A DNA stretch of 43,875 bases from Candidatus Dechloromonas phosphorivorans. GTDB lineage: Bacteria; Pseudomonadota; Gammaproteobacteria; Burkholderiales; Rhodocyclaceae. Location of the stretch: the NCBI GenBank assembly GCA_016709495.1, contig JADJMS010000018.1, positions 1 through 43,875 of the forward strand, in the 5' to 3' direction. This document shows, piece after piece, positions 33,942 to 43,624 of this stretch (the stretch's first letter is position 1; every line of letters starts with the position of its first letter). The notes beneath the pieces are model-generated. The model made no database searches. It was given only the letters and a program-made list of their open reading frames with translations, and was not told the DNA's origin. A program made the translations under genes and the position numbers.

Positions 33942-35243
33942 ATGACCACTCAAGCCCACGCCGCCGCTCAGGACCTGCTCGACTTCATTGATGCCAGCCC
34001 CAGTCCCTGGCATGCCGTCGCCAGTTGTGAAGCACGCCTGCAAGCTGCCGGCTTTTCTCGTCTGGAAGAAGTTGACCGTTGGCAACTGGTCGCCGAAGGT
34101 CGTTACTACGTGGTGCGTGGCGGATCATCAATCATCGCCTTCATTGTTGGCACGCAGACTGCGGCTGAAGCCGGCTTGCGACTGATTGGCGCGCATACCG
34201 ATTCGCCTGGCCTGCGTCTCAAGCCGAAACCGGCCGAGGATGCACAAGGCATGGTGCGCCTTGGCGTTGAGGTTTATGGCGGGCCGATTCTCGCCACCTT
34301 CGCTGATCGCGATTTGAGCCTGGCTGGCCGCGTCAATGTGCGCACGCCAGATGGTTTCGCCAGCAAGCTGGTACGCTTTAGCGAGCCGCTGCTGCGCCTG
34401 CCCAATCTGGCCATCCACATGAATCGTGAAGTAAATGAGAGCGGCCTCAAGTTCAACAAACAAACCGAACTGCCGCTGCTGCTCGGCGTTTCGGACAATG
34501 ACACAACAGCCGAAGCACGCTTCCGCCAACCAATTGCCACTGCCCTCCATGTCGCGCCGGAAGACCTGCTGACTTGGGAATTGAATGCCTACGACACACA
34601 AAAAGGGGCATTCTGGGGCGTCGATCAGGAATTCATCGCCAACAGTCAACTCGACAACCTCGCCTCCTGCCATGCCGCACTAAGCGCCCTGCTCGCTACC
34701 AACAAGCCGACTGCGACCTGCCTCTGTGCCTTTTTTGATCACGAAGAAGTGGGCAGCGAAAGCGCGGCGGGTGCCGGCGGCAGTTTTGTTTCCGATGTCA
34801 TCAGCCGCCTCGCTGCCCACGCCGGGCTGGATGCAGAAGATCAGAAGCGCATGCTGGCGCGCAGCTTTTTCATCAGCGCCGACATGGCGCACGCCTGGCA
34901 CCCCAACTTCCCCGCCGCCTATGAGCCCTGCCATCGGGTGATGGTCAACGCCGGCCCGGTTATTAAAAGCAATGCCAACCAGCGCTACAGCACCAATGCC
35001 GATACGGCAGCCCGCTTCATGGCGATTTGCGAAAAAGCCGGCGTGCCATGCCAGCAATATGCGCACCGCACCGACCTCAGTTGCGGCAGCACAATCGGCC
35101 CGATAGTCGCAGCGCAGCTTGGCATCCCCAGTGTAGATGTCGGCTCACCGCTGTGGGCCATGCACAGTATTCGCGAAAGTGCCGGCGTGCTTGACCACAG
35201 TTACATGATTGCTGCCCTGACAACGGCATATGGCGACAATTAG
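33942..35243 (+). CDS. apeB: M18 family aminopeptidase
   Basis: The 433-residue frame is intact and matches M18 (aspartyl) aminopeptidases, dizinc enzymes forming large tetrahedral dodecamers that trim N-terminal residues. Zinc ligands are visible in GAHTDSPGLRLK (His), QLDNLAS (Asp), DHEEVGSES (Glu pair), the Asp in ISADMAHA, and the His in PLWAMHSIRE. The start is preceded by a short leader without a strong ribosome binding site. The gene stands alone, and a copy of the dispersed word with its A/T tracts follows after about 36 bases. Confidence 0.95.
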   Translation: MTTQAHAAAQDLLDFIDASPSPWHAVASCEARLQAAGFSRLEEVDRWQLVAEGRYYVVRGGSSIIAFIVGTQTAAEAGLRLIGAHTDSPGLRLKPKPAEDAQGMVRLGVEVYGGPILATFADRDLSLAGRVNVRTPDGFASKLVRFSEPLLRLPNLAIHMNREVNESGLKFNKQTELPLLLGVSDNDTTAEARFRQPIATALHVAPEDLLTWELNAYDTQKGAFWGVDQEFIANSQLDNLASCHAALSALLATNKPTATCLCAFFDHEEVGSESAAGAGGSFVSDVISRLAAHAGLDAEDQKRMLARSFFISADMAHAWHPNFPAAYEPCHRVMVNAGPVIKSNANQRYSTNADTAARFMAICEKAGVPCQQYAHRTDLSCGSTIGPIVAAQLGIPSVDVGSPLWAMHSIRESAGVLDHSYMIAALTTAYGDN

Positions 35244-35279
35244 ACGCTGCATGGCTCGAACACTGAACTACTTGCCAAC

Positions 35280-35292
35280 TGTTACGGTCAAC
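35280..35292 (+). repeat. Uptake-signal-like word, copy 10 (intergenic)
   Basis: TGTTACGGTCAAC, exact match, followed by AAATTT after 4 bases and ATTTTTTT after 4 more. It lies between apeB and the HD-GYP gene. Confidence 0.88.
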
Positions 35293-35329
35293 AGCCAAAT
35301 TTGCCGATTTTTTTCGCCGGAGTTTCCCG

Positions 35330-35940
35330 ATGCATCGTAGCAAACCGAAACAAGCCTCGTTGACCAATATATCGCAGGCGCTCTCAGTAGCACTTGGCGT
35401 TCGCGACAGTCACACCTTGGGTCATTGCGAACGCGTCGTTACGCTTTGCCGGGAACTGGCGATACACCTCGACTTTAGTGAGCGTGAATTGGGCATACTG
35501 GCTGTTGCCGCTCAATTTCACGACATTGGCAAAATCGGCATCCCCGACAATGTGCTACACAAACCTTCGCGTTTTGAGCCGGCCGAATGGGAATGCATGA
35601 AACAGCACTCGGTAATCGGCGAGCGCATCATTCGCGCTCTCGCTTGCGACCATGCTGATGAAATTGCACTGTCAGTTCGCCACCATCACGAACATTTTGA
35701 CGGATCAGGCTACCCCGATGCCTTATCGGGAACGCAGATTCCATTTACTCACGCATGATTTCACTAACCGACAGTTACGATGCCATTGCCGAGACCCGCT
35801 CTTATCACAAGGCGCGCAAGCACAATGAAATCATGGATCTGCTGCACAGCGAAAACGGCATCAAGCACGATCCCGACCTATTGCATGCCTTCAACGCTGT
35901 CATTGAAAAATCGGCAATGCGCACGCCGGACATTGGCTGA
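35330..35940 (+). CDS. Stand-alone HD-GYP phosphodiesterase-like protein (one frameshift)
   Basis: The 203-residue protein is an HD-GYP domain alone: GHCERVVTLC with the first metal His, FHDIGKIGIPD with the HD pair, HHEHFDGSGYP (the GYP motif) and ISLTDSYDAI. HD-GYP domains hydrolyse c-di-GMP. A missing base near 35749 splits the gene just before the last motif; adding it restores IPFTARMISLTDSYDA. The normal N-terminal receiver is absent, so it either acts alone or pairs with another protein. It lies downstream of one copy of the dispersed word. Confidence 0.87.
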
Positions 35941-35952
35941 TTAGCTAAACGG

Positions 35953-36273
35953 TTACTCTGGCAGCTGCTTGGTGCCCATCATTTCATTGCATTTCGCCCG
36001 ACCGAATTCTTCTGCTTTTTTCGGGCTGGAAATTTGCGGATCTGCGTAAATTCGTTTGACGATGACATTGGTGATCCGCGCGCCATCACTCCCGTCTTCG
36101 GCAAAAAGCTTGATCGGCTGGCCTCTTTCGCGGTTGTAATAAGTTTGTAAGGCGTGATCGCGAATTCGCTCGCAATATCGAATCTTTTGCGCATCCGGCA
36201 TGCCTTCATCGGCTGCTGCAACAGGGCCGTGCACAACAAACAGTGTGAATATCAACAAGCCAAAACGCTTCAT
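35953..36273 (-). CDS. Small exported protein of unknown function
   Basis: The 106-residue product has a signal peptide (MKRFGLLIFTLFVVHGPVAA, about residues 1-20) and a small mature domain with two Cys (one near YCERIRD, one near KCNEMMG) that could form a disulfide. No family is recognised. Its start overlaps the stop of the upstream cytochrome c gene by four bases (ATGA), so the two are translated together. It may assist the cytochrome or share its location. Confidence 0.7.
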   Translation of the reverse strand: MKRFGLLIFTLFVVHGPVAAADEGMPDAQKIRYCERIRDHALQTYYNRERGQPIKLFAEDGSDGARITNVIVKRIYADPQISSPKKAEEFGRAKCNEMMGTKQLPE

Positions 36274-37022
36274 TCCTTGGGATCCTGTATCGAGGTGAGA
36301 TAGGCCAGCACATCCTGAATCTGCTTTTCATCCAACGTATTCAGCACACCGCCAACGGCTTCTTCATCATGTGCACGATCACCAGCACGGTAAAGGTCAA
36401 CCTGACGCTTAAGATAATTCGTGTATTGACCGACCAGCATCGGGAACATGCCACGCCCACGACCTGACTTGGCATGGCAACTGGCACACTGCTTCTGGTA
36501 AATCTTGCCACCCGCCTCAAGATCGCCCTCGGCACGCGGAATGATCATCACTTTCTCGGCCATCAACAATTTGGTCAGCGCATCCTCCTTGCCGGTATAG
36601 GTCGGCATTTGGGTATCAAGCTCGATACCGTTGAGATACGCAGCAATATCCTTGACGTCGGCATCCGACATTTCGCGTTCCTGCGTATAGGGGAACATGG
36701 GAATATTCACCCGCGTCCTCGCCCGAAAGCTTTTCAACTGATTTTCAAGATATTTGACTTGCTGGCCAGCAATGCGGGGGTATTCGCCTTTCTTGCCACC
36801 CTGGCCATTATCGCTATGGCAGGCTGCACAGGTACCGTTGATTTCCTTGCCTTTTTCGAGGTCGACCGCAACCGATGCGCTAACTAAAGCACACACGAAG
36901 CAAACAATCCTGCCAATAGATGACGCAAAAGCATTCCGAAACACTCCCAAGTTGGCCGCGACAAATTGTCGCACAGGGCAAGCGACTAAAAATTGACACA
37001 AATCACGCATAATTCGCCGCAT
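36270..37022 (-). CDS. Diheme cytochrome c (c4-like)
   Basis: Two heme-binding motifs are seen, CAACH in GTCAACHSDNGQGG and CASCH in QCASCHAKSGRGRG. Each heads a small c-type domain with a later Met ligand region (PMFPYT and GMFPMLVGQY), the two-domain layout of cytochrome c4 and similar periplasmic electron carriers. The signal peptide hydrophobic core (RIVCFVCALVSASVA) lies at about residues 38-52 if the ATG at 37022 is used. A GTG about 26 codons in, before FRNAFASS, would give a more normal signal length and may be the true start. A copy of the dispersed word is read in frame as VAVD (36861-36873). The gene is divergent from a RegB-like kinase, which often controls such genes. Confidence 0.85.
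   Translation of the reverse strand: MRRIMRDLCQFLVACPVRQFVAANLGVFRNAFASSIGRIVCFVCALVSASVAVDLEKGKEINGTCAACHSDNGQGGKKGEYPRIAGQQVKYLENQLKSFRARTRVNIPMFPYTQEREMSDADVKDIAAYLNGIELDTQMPTYTGKEDALTKLLMAEKVMIIPRAEGDLEAGGKIYQKQCASCHAKSGRGRGMFPMLVGQYTNYLKRQVDLYRAGDRAHDEEAVGGVLNTLDEKQIQDVLAYLTSIQDPKE
36861..36873 (-). repeat. Uptake-signal-like word, copy 11 (intragenic, one mismatch)
   Basis: On the minus strand GGTTGCGGTCGAC (first base differs), followed by AAAAA after 4 bases and AAAT after 7 more. It is read in frame as VAVD in the cytochrome gene. Confidence 0.75.
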
Positions 37023-37028
37023 GCCTTT

Positions 37029-37044
37029 TTATCACCTGTGACAA
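37029..37044. promoter_or_regulatory. Near-palindrome between cytochrome c and regB-like genes
   Basis: TTATCACCTGTGACAA is a two-fold symmetric site with one mismatch (TTRTCAC-N2-GTGAYAA). It sits between two divergent genes and could be a CRP/FNR-family or other regulator site. Confidence 0.35.
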
Positions 37045-37080
37045 CAAGGGAAGCGAACACCTGCCAACCTGCGCCGGCTG

Positions 37081-38276
37081 GTGAACAGCCGCTGGCTGGC
37101 ACTTTCTGCGCTCGCTTTGCTTGTCCTGTTCTGCCCTGCATTGCTCGATATTTCACTACCCCAACTGCCGATGTTCGCCATTCTGGCCGTTGCCGGCTTG
37201 ATCAACGCCATCACCTGGTGGCGTTTGCGCCAGGCGCCTGACGCCACCCCCTACGAACTGTTCAGTCATTTATTGATTGATGTCGCGGCACTCAGCGCAC
37301 TCTGCTTTTTCAGTGGTGGCGCGACCAATCCGCTCGTTTCAATGCTCCTGCCACCGGTTGCCATCGCCGCCCTGACCCTGCCGGTACGTTGCGTTGTTGC
37401 CGTCGGCGGGATTGCCCTCAGTGCTTACTCGCTGCTGATGATCTATTACGTCCCGCTACCGATGCCGGACGCCACCCGCGCCACCCGCCTGCACCTGATC
37501 GGCATGTGGCTGACCTTCGCCGTTTCAGCCCTGATGATCGCCTGGGTTTGTCGTACGCATGACGCGCCTGATCCGTGAACGCGATGCCGAACTGGCCGCC
37601 GCCCGCGAACAAGGCCTGCGCGATGAACGGGTACTGGCGATTGGTACGCTGCCGCCGGCGCAGCACATGAACTGGGCACGCCACTCGGCACGATGGCGCT
37701 GCTGGCTGGCGAACTGGCTGATGAACCTGGGCTGTCAGATGCCGTTCGCGATGACATCAACCTCATACGCCAGCAAATTCAGGTTTGTAAAGGCATCATT
37801 ACCGGCCTATCGCGCCGCGCCGGGCTGATCGTCTGGAAAATACAGTGTTGCAACCAGTCGATCAATGGATCGACAGCATACGCCAGCATTGGCACGCCAG
37901 CCGGCCGCAGGCCGAGAGCCGCCTGACGCTGCACGGAACACAACCAGCACCCAGAATGGTAGCGGACCCGCGCCTGGAACAAGCCCTGCTCAATTTATTC
38001 AACAACGCGGCCAATGCTTGCCAGAGAGCCATTGATTTGAGCATAGCCTGGAGCGCATCCGGGCTGACGATTGAAATTCACGACTGCGGACCGGGATTTC
38101 CACCGGAAGTACTTGCACGCGGCGGCCTCAGCAGTTTTCCGACGCATCAACAAGGCAGCGGCATTGGCCTGATTCTGACCCGTTCCGCCATTGAGCAACT
38201 TGGCGGCAAGCTCACGCTCAGCAACCCGAGCCAAGGTGGCGCACTCGCCCGCATCGAACTACCACAGGTTACATAA
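37081..38276 (+). CDS. regB: RegB/PrrB-like redox sensor histidine kinase (frameshifted)
   Basis: An N-terminal region of about six membrane helices (37090-37560) is followed by the H-box, readable as AAGAAHELGTPLGTMALLAG once a missing G at about 37650 is restored. A HATPase domain follows (LFNNAANAC, DCGPGFP, GSGIGLILTRSAIEQLGG). The HELGTPLGT H-box and the membrane layout are those of RegB/PrrB, which respond to quinone and oxygen status and control respiration. Further frameshifts lie near 37547 and 37835. The GTG at 37081 is used; the conserved NLRRLV just upstream suggests the true start lies earlier across another lost base. The stop overlaps the regulator gene start by one base. Confidence 0.82.
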
Positions 38277-38810
38277 TGAATTTTCCGACTCTGGTCATTG
38301 ACGATGACATCAGCTTCAACGCCATTCTGGTCAGAACACTGACCCGGCGCGGTCATCCCGCACGAGGGGCAAATGACATAGAAAGCGCATTGTCAGTTGC
38401 CCGTGAAATGCAACCGCAGCAGGTTGTGCTCGATCTCAATCTGAACGGCAGCTCCGGGCTGGCCCTGATTCCCGAGCTATTAAGCATCAACCCGGACTGC
38501 CGCATCGTCGTCCTGACCGGCTATGCCAGCATCGCCACTGCCGTTGATGCAGTCAAACTCGGCGCCGTGCAATACCTCGCCAAACCGGTTGAAATCGAAG
38601 CCATCCTCGCGGCGTTTGAAGACGATGGCGGACCTGATTTTGACCTGCCCGCATCAGACAAACCACTCTCCGGTCGACCGTCTGGAATGGGAGCACATTC
38701 AACGCGTACTGAATGAGAATGAGGGGAATGTTTCCGCCACTGCCCGTGCCCTGAAAATGCACCGTCGCACCTTGCAACGCAAGCTGTCGAAACATCCTGT
38801 CAAAACCTGA
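38276..38810 (+). CDS. regA: RegA/PrrA-like response regulator (one frameshift)
   Basis: The receiver domain (TLVIDDDISFNAILVRTL, phospho-acceptor Asp in VVLDLNLNGSSGL, LTGYASIATAV, and Lys in YLAKPVE) is followed by a Fis-type helix-turn-helix (WEHIQRVLNENEGNVSATAR, then ALKMHRRTLQRKLSK). This is the RegA/PrrA/ActR layout of about 178 residues. A one-base discrepancy near 38667 separates the two halves. It overlaps the kinase gene by one base, a standard two-component operon. Targets in this family include cytochromes and terminal oxidases, consistent with the divergent cytochrome c gene. Confidence 0.88.
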
Positions 38811-38830
38811 GCTGGTGCTTGGCCGCAAAC

Positions 38831-38843
38831 TGTTACGGTCAAC
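38831..38843 (+). repeat. Uptake-signal-like word, copy 12 (intergenic)
   Basis: TGTTACGGTCAAC, exact match, followed by AAAAA after 4 bases and ATTTTTT after 6 more. It lies 20 bases after the response regulator gene and is one of the clearest examples. Confidence 0.88.
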
Positions 38844-38869
38844 GCCCAAAAAGCCCTGATTTTTTGCCC

Positions 38870-39072
38870 GCTTTCGGTTACCGGCATAATGGCTATCCTC
38901 GGATTCAGCAGGTCGCTTCACGAGTTGCACTAATATGAAAAAGCTGCCTTATATTTTGGCAGGAACACAAATTTACACCAATATATGCTGATCATATACT
39001 CTATGGCTTTGATGAACCATCCGGGACTGCCATGAGATTTATGCCGATTTTCCCACTTTGCAGAATTTTGCA
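38870..39072. other. AT-rich intergenic region before the LysM-FecR gene
   Basis: No gene is assigned. A frame of 18 codons (38935-38991) starts MKKLPYILAG. CTGCC/GGCAG (about 38944-38962) form a short hairpin, and TATATG-N5-CATATA (38982-38998) is a palindrome. The stretch probably holds the promoter of the LysM-FecR gene, but I cannot place -35 and -10 boxes with confidence. Confidence 0.35.
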
Positions 39073-40693
39073 ATGACGAGCTCGGCAGTCGTCTGGCGAT
39101 CATTGAGGCTGCTTGCACTATTGTGCAGCCATGCCGCATGCGCCCAGACTCAGGTTGTGGATTGTGTGATCAAACCCGGTGACAATCCAGGATTTTGCCC
39201 GTCAGCATTTGAAAAGCGGCCTGGTCGATGCACTGATTGATTTCAACGGGATCAAGGATCCGCACCATCTCCCACCCGGCATGGTGCTCCACATCCCTGA
39301 CAAATGGCTGTTTCGTGGCTCGCGACCCGTCACTGTCCTGGATGTCACTGGCGCAGCCTCACGAGTGGTAGCGAATGGAACAGTCATCCCGCTCAAGGCC
39401 GGGGAGCGTATCCCTGCACGCAGCCATATCGTCACGGCCGACCAGGAGAGTGTTGTACTACAGTTCTCCGATGGTTCACGGATGCTGGTTCGCGAGCATA
39501 GCCAGAAGTTCTTGCAGAACAACAAATTCGTACCGCTCGCCGAGGGGCGCGACATTCGCCTCAATATCCCGAAAGGCAAGGTCGAGACGAGAGATCAGCA
39601 AACTTCCGGCGGCCAGCGGTCGTTTCGAAAATACAGACTCCGTCCGGCATTGCCGCAGTTCGGAGCACCCAGTTCCGGGTCGCGCAGTTTTCCGATGAAA
39701 CACGCACCTGAGGTTCTTGAAGGCAAGGTTGCGCTGGCCCACAAAAACGGGCCGCACAGCGCCCTGCCTGCTGGTTACGGCATAGCCATGCAGAAGAACA
39801 ACAGTCGTGTTGAAAGGCAATCCCGCACTGAAAGCACCGCACATATCTGAAGACAGCCCTGTTGGCCGAGCGCTTGCCGATTGACTTGCAACTGGCTTTG
39901 TGATTGACGATGCCAGACGTTATCGCACCCTGGTTTCGACAAGGGCTTGTCGTCAGCCGTTGTGTCAGACCAGGTGACAAGAAATCGCGGTCATGCGCAT
40001 TCGTGACATTCGGACGGCGACTATGTCTTGCGCGTTCAAGCCTATAGACTTGAGGGCTGGAAGGCGAAGAGCTGGTGCGCCGTTGACTGTCAACGCCCGC
40101 CCCCGGCCCGCCGTTCGCAATCAGTCCCGGGGCCGATGCCAGACTCGCCGCGTTGCGCCCCTGAATTTCTAGCTGGGCGCGCAACAGTGAAAGCCAGCGG
40201 CTACCATTTTCAACTGAGGGCGAAATCCGGAATTCAGGCGCCACTGATCGACGAACCCAGCCTTGCAGTCAGCACCTTTCATTTCCCCAAGGATCTCGCT
40301 GAGGCAAAATATTACTGGCGCGTGGCGACCATTACTGCCAGTGAAGGTCACGGCCCGTTCAGCTCCCGGATAGTTTTACGCGCACCCCGCCAGCCCCCCG
40401 GCAAAAGATTGGCGTTGAGCAGTAAAATTTGCGCTGGCAAAAACTTGATAATGCGCGCTATCGCATTCAGGGGTACTGAAAAAGACTTGGAAAAACCGCT
40501 GATTGATCGCGTGGTCGAACAAAATTCACTAACGCTCGACGAACTTGATGCCGAACAGTATTTAAAATGCATCCAAACCCTGGGCGCCACGTGCGCTGAA
40601 GAGTCAGTGGACCAATGTGCAGTCATTCACTGTCGAATCGCGATTCGACTGGCGTTATCTGCTGCTGACCCTGCCCATTTTGCTCCTCTCTAA
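39073..40693 (+). CDS. LysM-FecR domain envelope protein (many frameshifts)
   Basis: The start MTSSAVVWRSLRLLALLCSH is a signal peptide, followed by a LysM domain (VVDCVIKPGD, then FARQHLKSGLVDALIDFNGI and LPPGMVLHIP) and a FecR domain (RPVTVLDVTGAASRVVANGT, VVLQFSDGSRMLV). Later segments resemble fibronectin-like repeats (SGYHFQLRAKSG, AKYYWRVATI). It ends with a C-terminal hydrophobic anchor (FDWRYLLLTLPILLLS) before a stop at 40691. At least six frame changes are needed after 39188, so the gene reads as a span, not one frame. Such proteins are typically encoded next to CHASE2 signalling proteins, as here, and are thought to work with them at the envelope. Confidence 0.7.
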
Positions 40694-40711
40694 TCGCAGA
40701 GAGGCGTGGAA

Positions 40712-43616
40712 CAGATAAGACAGTTTGCACCGACTGACCGGCGCACTGCAATTGCGCTTCCTGCTCTGGTTTAAGCGGTACTTTGCCTGACTGCGCTGGC
40801 GCTGCTTCCAATCCCACTGACTAACCGCCTAACCTGCTCGCCTACGATTCTGGCAACAGTCACCGCAAAACCTGACAGTCAGTTGCGCCGGTCGTTGTCG
40901 CCAGGGTCGACGAGCTGGGGTCTGGCGCACGGCCTGGCCCCGGTCAAAGCCATCGCCATGCCGGATCTTCAGGCTCTGTGTGCAAGGCGCATCAGGCCCG
41001 GTCGCCTTCGCCATCCTGTTTGTTTGGTTGACCTGCAAGCGGTCGGTGATGAGGCATTTGTTGAACAATCGCCCTCAGCCCGGTAGTCATCCCGGCCCGT
41101 TGCACCTGCCCAACGCAGCGATGGCCCCGGTGTTGGGTTTCGCGACCACTCGAAACAATTGCGCGAAAAGGGAATCGAGGGCCAGCAAGCGATGTCGAGG
41201 TTGATCCGGATGGCACAGTCCGGCGTTTATCTCCAGGCTGCCGGCATTGCCGGCCAATGGTGGCCGGCGCTTCTTCGCCTGGTCCACCTGTGCACTTGTT
41301 GATGACACCAGTTGCCAGGCTCAAGCCGTGCGGCGTACAACTTGGAACAGCGAAGAGGTTCGGCAATTCGAAGGTGAGCGATGCTGCGCAACGATCTGGT
41401 CGGCGATATCTCAAACAGTTTCATACCGCGCGGTTCTGTCAGGTGATGTGCCTGATACTTTGCTATGGCAAAGCAGTTTTCGCTGGCGTGATTGGCCGTG
41501 TAGCGGTGCCAACGGGGCACCGAAGGCCACCAACAGCAAGGATGGCACCCCTTTATCTCTGCCGTCGAATACCATGCTCGCGTTTTTTGAGTGTCTTGCG
41601 CCAAAAGCGTTGATTACACTGCTCAGCCTACCGACCACGTTCCTGCTCGGTTGCTTCGCCGCCGCTTTCGCCAGTCGTGCCGCAATGATCATCACTGGAG
41701 CCTTTTGTTGTTGGCTTTCAGCCTGCTGCCAGCTGCAGCTTTGGGATGTTCCTGATCCACAGCCTGAATATCTATCGGAACTATTGAAAGCCACCAGCAG
41801 TCAGTTTCGGAGCGTTCTAGCCCTGTCCATGCTTTTGGCGCCAGATGATTGACTTCGAGGAAGTTGAACGACTCCCTGCTCCGTAACCGCAGGTGCCGGG
41901 TAGCCAGCGGAATCGATTGTGCCGACTTCCGTCTGATCGCCATTGATGATGAAGGCCGTATCAGGCAGTCAACAAGGTGTGGGCGTAAGCCTGTCTGTTG
42001 GGCGCTTAAACCGAGCCTGTCTCCAGCGATTTTCATCTATGGTGAAGTGCTGGGGCACTCTGACGATGCTGCGACAAGGGAATCGATGATTGCCCCAAAA
42101 CGAAGCGTCAATCAGTCTTGCGTTGTTGAGTCACTTTGGGAACCACAGGTCGCCCCTTGCCGTACGGTGCGGGTATCATCGGCATGGTGCCTGCGCTTAA
42201 TGCCAAATCGCGTGGCGCTGTTCTCGTACTCAGCGAGCCGGCACCGTTGTAGCGTTGCCAGCACGGCCTTCCTTACCACCTGGGCAACGTATGGTCTTGA
42301 GCGGTCTGCCGAACTGCGTGGCACACCGATTCACGACCGCCTGCAGCAATCTCCTCCGCTGTACGCTTGTAACAGCGCCGCAATTTTGGCGTTGCCGTCC
42401 ATTGATCTGCACGCTTCAAACGCATCAACGATGGTGCCGGCCATCCGATTCATGACCAGGTGCTGCGCACCATCAGCCAGCGCCTGGGCGCAAGCGGCCG
42501 GGCTGATGAGACACAGGTGCTGACGCCGGGGTGGTGACGCAATTTGTCGTCCTGCCCCGGCGAGAATGTCAGCGAACATTGCAGCTTGTTGCACGCAAAC
42601 TGATTCGCGAAATCGGTTCCTTGATCAGGATCGACCATGCCACCATCACCTGGGCGCCAGTATCGGTATTTCTTTGGCGCCAATGATGCCAACCACGTTG
42701 AGAACTGATTTGCCTCGCCGATCTCGCCAGCGTATCAGCCAAGAAGGCGGGTGGCGATAATTTTTGTTCCTTTGGGTTCTCGCCCGAGATTGAACCACAG
42801 TAGGCAGCCAGCGACTGGAAGTTTCGGTGTCCGCCTGCGCAAAGTGCGGGTTGCGGAGTTCGAAGTCTATTACCAACCTCAGTTTGTCATTGGTCAGTAA
42901 CAACCGACCGGCCTTTGGAAGCGCTGATCCGCTGGAACCGGCCGCCGTCTGGCATCATTTTCCGATGAGTTCATTCCGGTCGCCGAAGACTCCGGCCTGA
43001 TCAACGAAATCGGCATCTGGGTATTCAATTAAGTATGCCAGCTGCGCCAGTGGCTGGATGTCAGGCGCGGTGGTGTTCCGGTCGCCGTCAATGTCTCGGC
43101 CCGCCAATGCCACAGACCTCAAACTGGTCGATGAAGTACGAAATGTGCCGGACCCGCGGCGCCATATTCCGCCAGCGCGCTGATCGAAATCGAAATTACT
43201 GAAAATCTTCCGCCGTCCAGAACATGGAACATTACGACCATGCTGCTCGGCCAACTCAGTGACTCCGGCGTCAGACTAGCGATTGATGATTTCGGTACGG
43301 CCATTCATCGCTCGCACATCTCTGGCGTCTGCCGATCAGTGTGTTGAAAATCGACAAATCCTTTGTCAGCGGGCACCACGATCAGTCACGCGCGAAGACC
43401 GATCCATCTCACGGGATGATTGCTCTGGCCCAATTTCCGCTGGGCATGGGGCGTGCTGCCGAGGTGGAAAATGCGCAGCAACTGGCTTTTCCTCGATGCC
43501 GAAGCCTTTGCATATCGCCCAGGGCTTCCTGTTCAGCAAAACTGATTCCGGCAGCCAGCGATCGCCAGTCTGTTCCTGCTGCGTCAGGCAACATAGAAAG
43601 CCTTGCGGACGATTGA
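40712..43616 (+). CDS. CHASE2-GGDEF-EAL signalling protein (heavily frameshifted)
   Basis: Read across frames, the span holds: a first membrane helix (about 40760-40810); an extracytoplasmic CHASE2 domain (SKDGTPLS, DVEVDPDGTVRRL, TLLSLPTTFLLGC); further membrane helices (about 41620-41840); a degenerate GGDEF region (about 42280-42700, IDLHA and SIGISLAPM-like pieces); and an EAL domain (VYYQPQFVIG, DEFIPVAEDSGLINEIGIWV, LPISVLKIDKSFVSG, ending ESLADD). The EAL signature itself is read as ALIRWN with the Glu uncertain. At least ten indels are needed, so this is either a decayed gene or very poor sequence. Pairing with the upstream LysM-FecR gene is typical of the family. Start and internal limits are approximate. 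Confidence 0.6.
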
Positions 43617-43624
43617 CTGCAAAC

